Source of the DNA: Comamonadaceae bacterium
GTDB taxonomy: Bacteria > Pseudomonadota > Gammaproteobacteria > Burkholderiales > Burkholderiaceae
Direction: 5' to 3'
Assembly (NCBI GenBank): GCA_947505915.1
Contig: CANNNH010000142.1
Span: forward strand, 1-5,106
Length of the DNA: 5,106 nt
Below the pieces are notes generated by a model, which did no database searches, was not told where the DNA came from, and saw only the letters and a list, made by a program, of their open reading frames with translations. Below are positions 1 to 5,106 of the stretch, piece after piece (the stretch's first letter is position 1; every line of letters begins with the position of its first letter). A program made the position numbers and the translations under genes.

Positions 1-1
1 C

Positions 2-808
2 CCCAATCACCACATCCATGTCACGCACCTGGGCCCGTCCAAGTTCGTTGGCTTGTGCTTCTTCGTCGACAACGAAGACCAACTCAAGCAATTTGCCAAG
101 GCCCCCGGGGCCAGTGGCATTGAAAACATGGACGAGCCCGGTGGCGGCAAGCGGGTGCGCATCAGCGATCCCCATGGCTACCAGATGGAAGTCATGTGTG
201 GCATGCAACAGGTGGCTCCCCTGCCCGTGCGCAAGGCCGTGGTCAACACCGGCGACAACAAATTGCGCCGTGCTGGTGAGTTGATGCGCTTGACGCCAGG
301 GCCGGCCCAGGTCAAGCGAGCTGCACATGCAGTGATCATGACGCCCAACGCCAAAGAAAAAATCAAGTGGTACCGCGAAATGTTCGGCCTGATTTGCTCG
401 GACGAGGTGTATGCCGGCGACAAAGAAAACGTGATCGCTTCTTTCAACCGCGTTGACCGCGGTGAAACCTTTGTTGATCACCACACCTTTTTGTGCATTG
501 AAGGCCCCAATTCGGGTTTGAACCATTTGTCGTTTGAAGCGCAAGACATCGACGACATCATGCTGGGCCACCAGCATCTGCGCAAGGCCGACAAATACAA
601 ACACGTGTGGGGCATTGGCCGCCATGTGTTGGGCAGCCAGGTTTATGACTATTGGCAAGACCCCTGGGGCCGTGTGCACGAGCACTGGAGCGACAGCGAT
701 GTGCTCAATGTCCATGCGCCGACCAACTACTTGCCGGCCGAAGAGGGCCTCAATTCTCAGTGGGGCGAGGCCGTGCCAGAGGCTTTCATCACCCACGCTT
801 CGCCCTGA
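2..808 (+). CDS. Type I extradiol ring-cleavage dioxygenase, VOC superfamily (5' end cut off)
   Basis: The reading frame is already open at base 2 and ends at TGA 806-808, so the true start lies upstream; 268 residues are visible, against roughly 290-360 for the family. It should be a cytoplasmic, Fe(II)- or Mn(II)-dependent enzyme cleaving a catechol-type ring next to its hydroxyls. Two glyoxalase-like modules are seen. The first ends near DPHGYQMEV (visible residues 56-64). The second carries metal ligands His109 (codon 326-328), His175 (524-526) and Glu227 (680-682). His160 (479-481), His208 (623-625) and Tyr217 (650-652) sit at spacings matching the catalytic His195, His241 and Tyr250 of biphenyl-type BphC. 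The segment GRHVLGSQVYDYWQDPWG plus the following Glu closely resembles the family's signature. By resemblance it would often be annotated as 2,3-dihydroxybiphenyl 1,2-dioxygenase, but the substrate is unknown. It is the first visible gene of the apparent operon. An alternative is another VOC enzyme, though the full active-site set argues against this. Confidence 0.9.
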   Translation, partial: PNHHIHVTHLGPSKFVGLCFFVDNEDQLKQFAKAPGASGIENMDEPGGGKRVRISDPHGYQMEVMCGMQQVAPLPVRKAVVNTGDNKLRRAGELMRLTPGPAQVKRAAHAVIMTPNAKEKIKWYREMFGLICSDEVYAGDKENVIASFNRVDRGETFVDHHTFLCIEGPNSGLNHLSFEAQDIDDIMLGHQHLRKADKYKHVWGIGRHVLGSQVYDYWQDPWGRVHEHWSDSDVLNVHAPTNYLPAEEGLNSQWGEAVPEAFITHASP

Positions 809-836
809 CCCCACTGGGTTTGGATGCCCAGGTTTA

Positions 837-851
837 GGCTGACATTCAGCC
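837..851 (+). repeat. Short perfect inverted repeat in the gap after the dioxygenase gene
   Basis: GGCTGA (837-842) and TCAGCC (846-851) are exact reverse complements separated by CAT. An outer TGCC/GGCA pair (825-828 with 853-856) could extend the stem across an asymmetric bulge. No T-run follows, so it is not a standard intrinsic terminator. It may be an RNA stem or an operator. The same hexamers recur in two later gaps. Confidence 0.4.
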
Positions 852-889
852 AGGCAGTGCCAGTGCTTTGCTGGCGCGCAATTGATCAC

Positions 890-894
890 AGGAG
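890..894 (+). promoter_or_regulatory. Ribosome binding site for the ABC binding lipoprotein
   Basis: AGGAG lies 7 bases before ATG 902. It decides the start: the frame stays open upstream to about 824, but the residues there do not form a signal peptide, whereas translation from 902 gives a clean lipoprotein signal. Confidence 0.85.
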
Positions 895-901
895 AGCATT
901 G

Positions 902-1921
902 ATGAAACCGATTTTTCAAGCCTTGACCCGCGCCCCTCTGTGGGGCGCTGTGGCCTTGTTGGTGGCCTGCGCAGCCCCCGCGCCCGTGGTGGCCCCGGCC
1001 AACGATCCGGTGACCTTGCGCGTCAACGTGTTTCGTGGGGGCAGCAACATTCCCATTTATATGGGTCTGGAAAAAGGGTTTTTCCAGCGCCGGGGCATCA
1101 CCTTGGCGATGCAGTTCACGCCCAACTCCGACCAGCAGCGCGCGGGCTTGGCGGCAGGTCGTTTTGACATCGCCCATGCGGCGGTGGACAACGCCGTGGC
1201 CATGATCGAAGTGGCCAAAAACGACGTCATCATCATCGCCGGTGGCGACGGTGGCATGAACGAGTTGTTGGTGCGCCAAGACATCAACAAACCCGCCGAT
1301 ATCCGTGGCCGCACCTATGTGGTGGATGCGCCCAACACCGCTTACGCCCTGATCGGGCGCAAGGTGTTCAAAAACGCAGGTTTGATCGATGGGCGCGACT
1401 ACAAGCTCGATCCCTTGGGTGGTTCTGAAATCCGTACCAAAGGCTTGGACACGCCCGCTGGCGCAGCCACCATGCTCAACCCTCCGTGGAACTTCATTGC
1501 GCGCGACCGCGGTGCCAAAAGCCTGGGCCGCACCATCGAGTTGTATGGGCCCTACCAAGCGGTGGGCGCTTTTGTGATGCGCCCTTGGGCGCAGGCCAAT
1601 GCCTCGGCATTGGAGCGCTACATGGCCGCTTACATTGAAGGCTGCCGTGCCGCCCAGGACCCGGCGCAAAAAGCCCAGGTCTTGGCCGTGCTCAAGCGCG
1701 AACTCAAGCTCGATGACCGGCTCACCGACTTGACCTACCGCGAACTGATGCTGCCTGGCAGCGGCTTGTCCAAAGACTGCGCGCTCGACTTGCAAGGCTT
1801 TAAAAATGTGTTGGCTTTGCGTGCTGACATTGAAGGCCAATGGGGCGGTCAAGCCCCTGCACCTGAAAAATTCTTAGACCTGTCGTACTTCGATCGCGCC
1901 CTCAAGCACACCATACCTTGA
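902..1921 (+). CDS. ABC transporter substrate-binding lipoprotein, NMT1/SsuA-like
   Basis: This encodes a 339-residue solute-binding protein expected to be anchored by lipid on the periplasmic side of the inner membrane. Residues 1-22 form a lipoprotein signal (MKPIFQ, a hydrophobic stretch, then lipobox LVAC with the modified Cys23, codon 968-970). The mature part has the type 2 periplasmic fold pattern of the NMT1/THI5/SsuA group: GLEKGFFQRRGITL (55-68), AAGRFDIAHAAVDNAVA (84-100), the hinge-region stretch DIRGRTYVVDAPNTAYAL (133-150) and a C-terminal helical region. Families with this pattern bind sulfonates, nitrate, pyrimidine precursors or aromatic acids; the ligand cannot be deduced here. 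No ABC permease or ATPase gene lies between it and its neighbours, so it either works with a transporter encoded elsewhere or serves as a sensor or binding protein. Start chosen from AGGAG and the signal peptide. Confidence 0.88.
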   Translation: MKPIFQALTRAPLWGAVALLVACAAPAPVVAPANDPVTLRVNVFRGGSNIPIYMGLEKGFFQRRGITLAMQFTPNSDQQRAGLAAGRFDIAHAAVDNAVAMIEVAKNDVIIIAGGDGGMNELLVRQDINKPADIRGRTYVVDAPNTAYALIGRKVFKNAGLIDGRDYKLDPLGGSEIRTKGLDTPAGAATMLNPPWNFIARDRGAKSLGRTIELYGPYQAVGAFVMRPWAQANASALERYMAAYIEGCRAAQDPAQKAQVLAVLKRELKLDDRLTDLTYRELMLPGSGLSKDCALDLQGFKNVLALRADIEGQWGGQAPAPEKFLDLSYFDRALKHTIP

Positions 1922-1923
1922 TG

Positions 1924-1969
1924 GCATGGGCTGGCTTGGCTCAGCCCAAGCTGGCTGACCGGCCCATGC
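1924..1969 (+). repeat. Nested inverted repeat just after the lipoprotein gene
   Basis: An 8-base perfect inverted repeat, GCATGGGC (1924-1931) and GCCCATGC (1962-1969), encloses 30 bases. Inside are alternative stems: GCTTGG/CCAAGC (1934-1939 with 1946-1951) and TCAGCC/GGCTGA (1941-1946 with 1953-1958). TGGGCT/AGCCCA (1927-1932 with 1943-1948) is a further option that competes with the outer stem. It starts two bases after the stop codon but has no U-run on either strand. It could be a mRNA-stabilising or processing stem, or a weak or Rho-assisted terminator lowering expression between the two binding-protein genes. Confidence 0.55.
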
Positions 1970-2026
1970 TGTGTCCGAGCGGGCGATGGGGTGGAGCGGC
2001 TTGGTTTTGATCACCTGGGCATCTAT

Positions 2027-2031
2027 AAAGG
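2027..2031 (+). promoter_or_regulatory. Ribosome binding site for the first Bug/TctC protein
   Basis: AAAGG lies 8 bases before ATG 2040. It supports that start over the in-frame codons further upstream (from 1971), which would place over 20 residues in front of an otherwise normal secretion signal. Confidence 0.7.
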
Positions 2032-2039
2032 TAATTTGC

Positions 2040-3017
2040 ATGAAACCACTGAATCGCCGTTTGGTCTTGGCCGCTTGTTTGGCCGCGGCCCCTTGGGCCA
2101 CGCCTGTGCTGGCGCAAACCGCCTACCCAAGCAAACCCATTCGCATCATTGTGCCCACCGCACCGGGTGGGGGTTATGACGTGATTGGTCGTTTGGTCGC
2201 CGAGCGGCTGGGCCAAGAGCTGGGCCAGTCCATCGTGGTCGAAAACCGCACTGGTGCGGGCACCTTGGTGGGCACGCAGTTTGTGGCCAACGCTGCGCCC
2301 GATGGTTACACCTTGGTGGTTGGGGGTTTGGCCAACATGGCACTCAATCTGGGCTTGTACAAAAACCCGCAGTACACCGCCGCCGACTTCACACCCATAG
2401 GCTTGATGGCCAGCTTCAGCTACACCTTGGTGGCGCGCAAAGAACTGCCGCAAAACACCTTGAAAGAAGTCATCACTTATGCGCAACAAAACCCAGGCAA
2501 ATTGAGTTTGGCCACGGGTGGGGCTGGGTCGGGTCAGCACGTGGCAGGCGTGCTGTTCAAGCAGTTGGCCAAGGTGGATATCGTGGAGATTCCCTACAAA
2601 GGGGCGCAACCAGCCTATACCGATATGTTGGGCGGGCGGGTCGACTTGTTTTTTGACAACACCACCACGGCCCAGCCTTTGATTGAGGCTGGTCGCATCA
2701 AACCCTTGGCCACATCGGGCACGCGGCGCGAGTTGTCCATGCCGCAAATTCCGACTGCGCGTGAGGCGGGGGTGGATGGTTTGGAGATGGAGAGTTGGAT
2801 TGGTATTTTTGCCTCCGCCAAAACCCCGGCACCGGTGCTGGAGAAGTTGCGCGCCGGTTTGGCCAAAGTCACCGCCCAGCCCGAGTTGCGCCAGCGCTTG
2901 GAAAAAGGGGGCTGGCGCATGATGGGCATGTCGGTTCCTGAAGCCGAAAGCTATGCCCGTGCAGAAGCTGACAAGTGGACGCGCTTTTTGAAGCAAGCGG
3001 GTATTTCTGGTGACTGA
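2040..3017 (+). CDS. Tripartite tricarboxylate transporter (Bug/TctC) periplasmic binding protein
   Basis: This 325-residue protein has the normal length for the Bug (Bordetella uptake gene) family. Residues 1-25 are a Sec signal (basic KPLNRR, hydrophobic LVLAACLAAA, cleavage after PVLA), giving a mature periplasmic protein starting QTAYPS. Family landmarks are YPSKPIRIIVPTAPGGGYD (29-47), where the glycine-rich loop and Asp47 belong to the ligand carboxylate site; VVENRTGAG (66-74); and APDGYTL (86-92). A late motif PQIPTAREAG sits in the second lobe. Bug proteins bind carboxylates, amino acids or aromatic acids and feed TctAB-type secondary transporters, but no tctA or tctB gene is visible here. 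Its stop overlaps the start of the next gene, implying co-translation. It uses TAPGGGYD where many Bug proteins, including the one at the window's end, have a phenylalanine and small residue (FPAGGGVD). A Cys at 13 resembles a lipobox, but the preceding hydrophobic run is too short. Confidence 0.95.
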   Translation: MKPLNRRLVLAACLAAAPWATPVLAQTAYPSKPIRIIVPTAPGGGYDVIGRLVAERLGQELGQSIVVENRTGAGTLVGTQFVANAAPDGYTLVVGGLANMALNLGLYKNPQYTAADFTPIGLMASFSYTLVARKELPQNTLKEVITYAQQNPGKLSLATGGAGSGQHVAGVLFKQLAKVDIVEIPYKGAQPAYTDMLGGRVDLFFDNTTTAQPLIEAGRIKPLATSGTRRELSMPQIPTAREAGVDGLEMESWIGIFASAKTPAPVLEKLRAGLAKVTAQPELRQRLEKGGWRMMGMSVPEAESYARAEADKWTRFLKQAGISGD

Positions 3018-3594
3018 CACCCAAGCCATTGAGCAAGTGGTGCGCCATTGGGCGTTGTGCCGCGACACCCGCCAATGGGAGGGCCTGCGCCGATGTTATG
3101 CCCCGGGGGCCAGCGTCAAAACCACCTGGATGGTGGGCAGCGCTGAAGACTTCATCGCCGCTTCCATCCGAGGCGCAGACAACCCCCAGGCCCCGCAGTC
3201 TTTGCACTCGATTGGCGCCAGCAGCATCGAGGTGTTGGGCGACAAAGCCCTGGCCGAAACCCGCATGGTGTTGATGTTGCGCGCCCCACTGGATGGGGTG
3301 GAGGTCGACATCACCGCTTGGGGCCGGTTTTTAGATTTTTTTGTGCGCCACCATGGCCGCTGGTGCATTCAGCAGCGCCACCCCATCCACGAAAAAGACC
3401 GGATGGACCCGGTGGACCCAGGTGCCGTGTTGAAGCTCGATGCCACGCGCTTGGCGAGTTTGCCCAAAGCCTATCGCCACATCACCTACATGCAGTCTTT
3501 GCAAGGTGCCACCATCACACCCGACCTGGTGCAGCACAATTCACCCGAACAAGCGCTGTTGTATCAAACGGCCCAAGACTGGTTGCGCGGCTGA
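3010..3594 (+). CDS. SnoaL/NTF2-like protein (possible cyclase, isomerase or dehydratase fold)
   Basis: This encodes a 194-residue soluble protein with no signal peptide. Residues about 5-130 match the cone-shaped NTF2-like alpha+beta barrel of the SnoaL-like group: an N-terminal helix (AIEQVVRHWALCRDTRQWEGL), an acid-containing stretch (AEDFIAAS), His66 in SLHSIG, strands with VEVDITAWGRFLDFFV, then GRWCIQQRHPIHEKDRMDPVDP (116-137). The tail (138-194) goes beyond the minimal domain; similar tails occur, by my recollection, in uncharacterised NTF2 family proteins of proteobacterial catabolic clusters. Members of the fold include scytalone dehydratase, ketosteroid isomerase and small dioxygenase subunits, so catalysis on a cyclic intermediate is possible but unproven. 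The start is GTG 3010: a stop in this frame at 2989-2991 and no in-frame ATG until residue 41 leave little choice. The 8-base overlap GTGACTGA with the Bug gene and the weak ribosome site suggest translational coupling. Confidence 0.85.
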   Translation: MTDTQAIEQVVRHWALCRDTRQWEGLRRCYAPGASVKTTWMVGSAEDFIAASIRGADNPQAPQSLHSIGASSIEVLGDKALAETRMVLMLRAPLDGVEVDITAWGRFLDFFVRHHGRWCIQQRHPIHEKDRMDPVDPGAVLKLDATRLASLPKAYRHITYMQSLQGATITPDLVQHNSPEQALLYQTAQDWLRG

Positions 3595-3626
3595 CATCGC
3601 CGTGGTGGTCAGCCCAGGGTTGGCTG
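3589..3626 (+). repeat. Three-part GGCTGA/TCAGCC/GGCTG repeat at the end of the SnoaL-like gene
   Basis: GGCTGA (3589-3594, containing the stop codon), TCAGCC (3609-3614) and GGCTG (3622-3626) form two mutually exclusive hairpins: the middle element can pair with either side, with loops of 14 or 7 bases. There is no U-run after either stem. The first nine bases, GGCTGACAT, are identical to 837-845. Whether this is regulatory is unknown. Confidence 0.35.
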
Positions 3627-3655
3627 CCGCGCCCACAGTGAAACCAATACCACTC

Positions 3656-3659
3656 GGAG
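3656..3659 (+). promoter_or_regulatory. Probable ribosome binding site for the SMP-30 gene
   Basis: GGAG lies 11 bases before ATG 3671, a somewhat long spacing. It supports ATG 3671 over GTG 3638, which has no comparable site, and over in-frame GTG codons at 3731, 3749 and 3758. Confidence 0.5.
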
Positions 3660-3670
3660 CCTCGACGATC

Positions 3671-4711
3671 ATGAGCCCAGCCAACCCCGCGCAAGACACC
3701 GACATTTGGCGCAACCAGCCCCACACGGCTGTGTCTGCCAGCGCCCATGTGCCATTTGTGGCGGCGCACCGCTCGCCCGACCCGGCGATTGAAATCATTG
3801 ATCCCTCTTTTGCCCGCTACCGTTTGTTCAGTGCGGGGGTGGAGCAATTGGCCAGCGGCTTGCGGTGGGCTGAAGGGCCGGTGTATTTTGGCGACCACCG
3901 TGCTTTGTTGTTTTCGGACATTCCCAACAACCGCATCATGCGCTTTGATGAGGTCAGCGGACACACCAGCGTTTTTCGTGCCCCCTCGCAGTTTGCCAAC
4001 GGCCTGTGCCGCGACCGCCAAGGCCGCTTATTGGCTTGTGAACACTTGGGGCGGCGGGTCACCCGCACCGAGCATGATGGGCGCATCAGTGTGCTGGCCG
4101 ATCGCTTTGAGGGCAAGCGCCTGAACTCGCCCAACGACATTGTGTGCGGTGCAGACGGCAGCATTTGGTTCACCGACCCGGTGTTTGGCATCAGCGGCCA
4201 TTGGGAGGGCGAGCCCGCCATACCCGAATTGGGGCAAAACGTCTACCGCATCGATGGCCAAACCGGCGCCATCAGCGTGGTGGTGAGTGACCTGCAAGGC
4301 CCGAATGGTCTGGCCTTCAGCCCCGACCAAAGCCACTTGTATGTGGTGGAGTCGCGCGCCAAACCGCACCGTTTGGTGTGGCGCTACCGCGTCAACCCCA
4401 GCGGCATGCTGACAGACAAAGCGCTTCTGATTGATGCCCAAGGCCCGGGCGCTTTGGATGGCATCAAGGTGGACGTGGACGGAAATATCTGGTGTGGTTG
4501 GGGCAGTGACGGCTCAGTGGGCGCTGACTTGGAAGCTTTGGACGGGGTGCGGGTGTTCAACCCCCAAGGGCAGGCCATTGGCCACATCCACCTGCCCGAG
4601 CGTTGCGCCAACTTGGCCTTTGGTGGTCCGCAACGCAACCGCTTGTACATGGCCAGCAGCCATTCGCTGTATGCCTTGTTCGTCAACACACAAGGCGCGG
4701 TGGCCTACTGA
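3671..4711 (+). CDS. SMP-30/gluconolactonase/LRE family lactone hydrolase with N-terminal extension
   Basis: This 346-residue protein is a six-bladed beta-propeller of the SMP-30 family, which hydrolyses sugar or other lactones using one divalent metal. All four expected metal-site residues are present: Glu68 in WAEGPVYF, Asn155 in NSPNDIV, Asn212 in GPNGLAFSPD and Asp263 in ALDGIKVDVDGNIW. Other landmarks are LLFSDIPNNRIMRFDE (79-94), DGSIWFTDPVFG (162-173) and repeated DG turns between blades. The conserved domain begins near EIIDPSFARYRL (41-52); the preceding 40 residues are Ala/Pro/Ser/His rich, lack a hydrophobic segment and are an extension over the usual 290-300 residue form. No export signal is seen, so it is probably cytoplasmic. 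With the upstream ring-cleavage enzyme, a role in opening a lactone intermediate is plausible inference; simple gluconolactonase activity is the alternative. It is 76 bases after the SnoaL-like gene and likely in the same transcript. Confidence 0.93.
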   Translation: MSPANPAQDTDIWRNQPHTAVSASAHVPFVAAHRSPDPAIEIIDPSFARYRLFSAGVEQLASGLRWAEGPVYFGDHRALLFSDIPNNRIMRFDEVSGHTSVFRAPSQFANGLCRDRQGRLLACEHLGRRVTRTEHDGRISVLADRFEGKRLNSPNDIVCGADGSIWFTDPVFGISGHWEGEPAIPELGQNVYRIDGQTGAISVVVSDLQGPNGLAFSPDQSHLYVVESRAKPHRLVWRYRVNPSGMLTDKALLIDAQGPGALDGIKVDVDGNIWCGWGSDGSVGADLEALDGVRVFNPQGQAIGHIHLPERCANLAFGGPQRNRLYMASSHSLYALFVNTQGAVAY

Positions 4712-4747
4712 GCGGATCCGCGACACCGCTTTCACCGCCATTTGGCG
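4712..4747. repeat. Two small palindromes in the gap before the second Bug gene
   Basis: GCGGATCCGC (4712-4721) is a perfect 10-base palindrome immediately after the SMP-30 stop codon. CGCCATTTGGCG (4736-4747) is a 5-base inverted repeat around TT, just before the next start. AGCGG/CCGCT (4711-4715 with 4726-4730) gives an alternative weak stem. No U-run follows. They may be protein-binding half-sites or chance GC-rich symmetry. Confidence 0.3.
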
Positions 4748-4766
4748 ATTTTCCATGGACTTCATC

Positions 4767-5106
4767 ATGCAGATTTTCAAACTCTCGTTCTTGCTTTTGT
4801 GTGGCTGGTTGTTGCATGGGCCGGTGTTCGCCCAGGACTACCCGCAGCGACCCATCAAATTGGTCGTGCCCTTTCCGGCGGGGGGCGGCGTGGACGCCGT
4901 GGCCCGCGCGGTGGCCGAACGCTTGTCGGCAGAACTCCAGCAACCGGTGTTGGTGGACAACCGAGCGGGCGCTGGTGGCGCATTGGGTGCATCGGTGGTG
5001 GCCAAGTCGGCGGGGGACGGGTACACGCTGCTGTTTGCCAACAATGGCCAGGCCGCTTTGCCCCATTTGCAAAAAATCGATTGGGATGCGGTGAAAGATT
5101 TCAAAC
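4767..5106 (+). CDS. Second Bug/TctC periplasmic binding protein (3' end cut off)
   Basis: The frame is open from ATG 4767 to the window edge, with 113 residues visible of an expected 320-330. Residues 1-22 are a Sec signal (MQIFKLSFLLL, cleavage after PVFA), and the mature protein starts QDYPQRPIKLVV. Family motifs are VVPFPAGGGVDAVAR (33-47) with binding-loop Asp43, VDNRAGAG (63-70) and DGYTL (84-88). By hand alignment of the first 64 mature residues from YPxxP to DGYTL, about half are identical to the Bug protein at 2040-3017, so these are divergent paralogues rather than a recent duplication. An in-frame ATG at 4755 would add MDFI, putting an acidic residue in the signal's basic region; 4767 is preferred, though neither start has a strong ribosome site (GGA at 4757-4759 is 7 bases before 4767). 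It probably delivers a carboxylate ligand to a TctAB-type transporter. Confidence 0.92.
   Translation, partial: MQIFKLSFLLLCGWLLHGPVFAQDYPQRPIKLVVPFPAGGGVDAVARAVAERLSAELQQPVLVDNRAGAGGALGASVVAKSAGDGYTLLFANNGQAALPHLQKIDWDAVKDFK

Noticed and set aside
1921..1985. Intrinsic terminator after the ABC lipoprotein gene
   Set aside because: The stem is good but no U-run follows on either strand; recorded as an inverted repeat instead.
882..2014. TTGATCAC present upstream of both the ABC lipoprotein (882-889) and first Bug gene (2007-2014)
   Set aside because: The same 8-mer also occurs inside the dioxygenase gene (474-481), and its distance to the start codon differs (20 versus 33 bases), so chance is the simpler explanation.
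2001..2029. Promoter-like TTGGTT-17 nt-TATAAA upstream of the first Bug gene
   Set aside because: The -35 match is poor, and the -10 would overlap the ribosome binding site, placing the transcript start only a few bases before the ATG and removing that site from the mRNA.
2067..2080. Possible lipobox LAAC at residues 10-13 of the first Bug protein
   Set aside because: Only about five hydrophobic residues precede it, too short for a lipoprotein signal, while a normal signal peptidase I site follows PVLA at residue 25.
1941..3068. Long (about 375-codon) minus-strand open frame opposite the first Bug gene
   Set aside because: It mirrors the codon pattern of a convincing plus-strand gene, has no recognisable domain in its translation, and such antisense frames are common in GC-rich DNA.
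3515..4021. Minus-strand open frame across the SnoaL-like and SMP-30 junction
   Set aside because: No recognisable protein features; it overlaps two well-supported genes and is explained by GC-biased codon use.

Overview
The window reads as a stretch of a catabolic (probably aromatic-compound) gene cluster from a betaproteobacterium, most likely Burkholderiales/Comamonadaceae (Limnohabitans, Rhodoferax or Polaromonas-like). The basis is inference from fairly high GC, heavy TTG use for leucine, and two tripartite-tricarboxylate (Bug/TctC) binding proteins, a family greatly expanded in that order. No rRNA, tRNA, transposase, CRISPR array or phage gene is visible.

All six genes lie on the plus strand and are closely spaced. 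In order they are: (1) the 3' part of a two-module type I extradiol ring-cleavage dioxygenase of the VOC superfamily (2-808), with every expected metal and catalytic residue present; (2) an NMT1/SsuA-like ABC substrate-binding lipoprotein (902-1921); (3) a Bug/TctC periplasmic binding protein (2040-3017); (4) a SnoaL/NTF2-like protein whose GTG start overlaps the previous gene by 8 bases (3010-3594); (5) an SMP-30/gluconolactonase-type lactone hydrolase with an N-terminal extension (3671-4711); (6) the 5' part of a second Bug/TctC protein (4767 to the window edge).

Gap sizes are 93, 118, overlap, 76 and about 55 bases. No convincing promoter or U-tailed terminator was found, so a single operon is the simplest reading. 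A plausible joint role is that periplasmic binding proteins capture an organic acid or aromatic compound, the dioxygenase opens a catechol-type ring, and the SMP-30 and SnoaL-like enzymes process a lactone or cyclic intermediate. The substrate cannot be read from the sequence, and no permease or ATPase gene lies inside the window.

The least explained signals are non-coding. Three gaps share the hexamer pair GGCTGA/TCAGCC in inverted arrangement, with several mutually exclusive pairings, and a nested inverted repeat follows the stop codon of gene 2. I see no clear evidence of a wholly new biological system. The novelty, if any, is the gene combination and these intergenic repeats.
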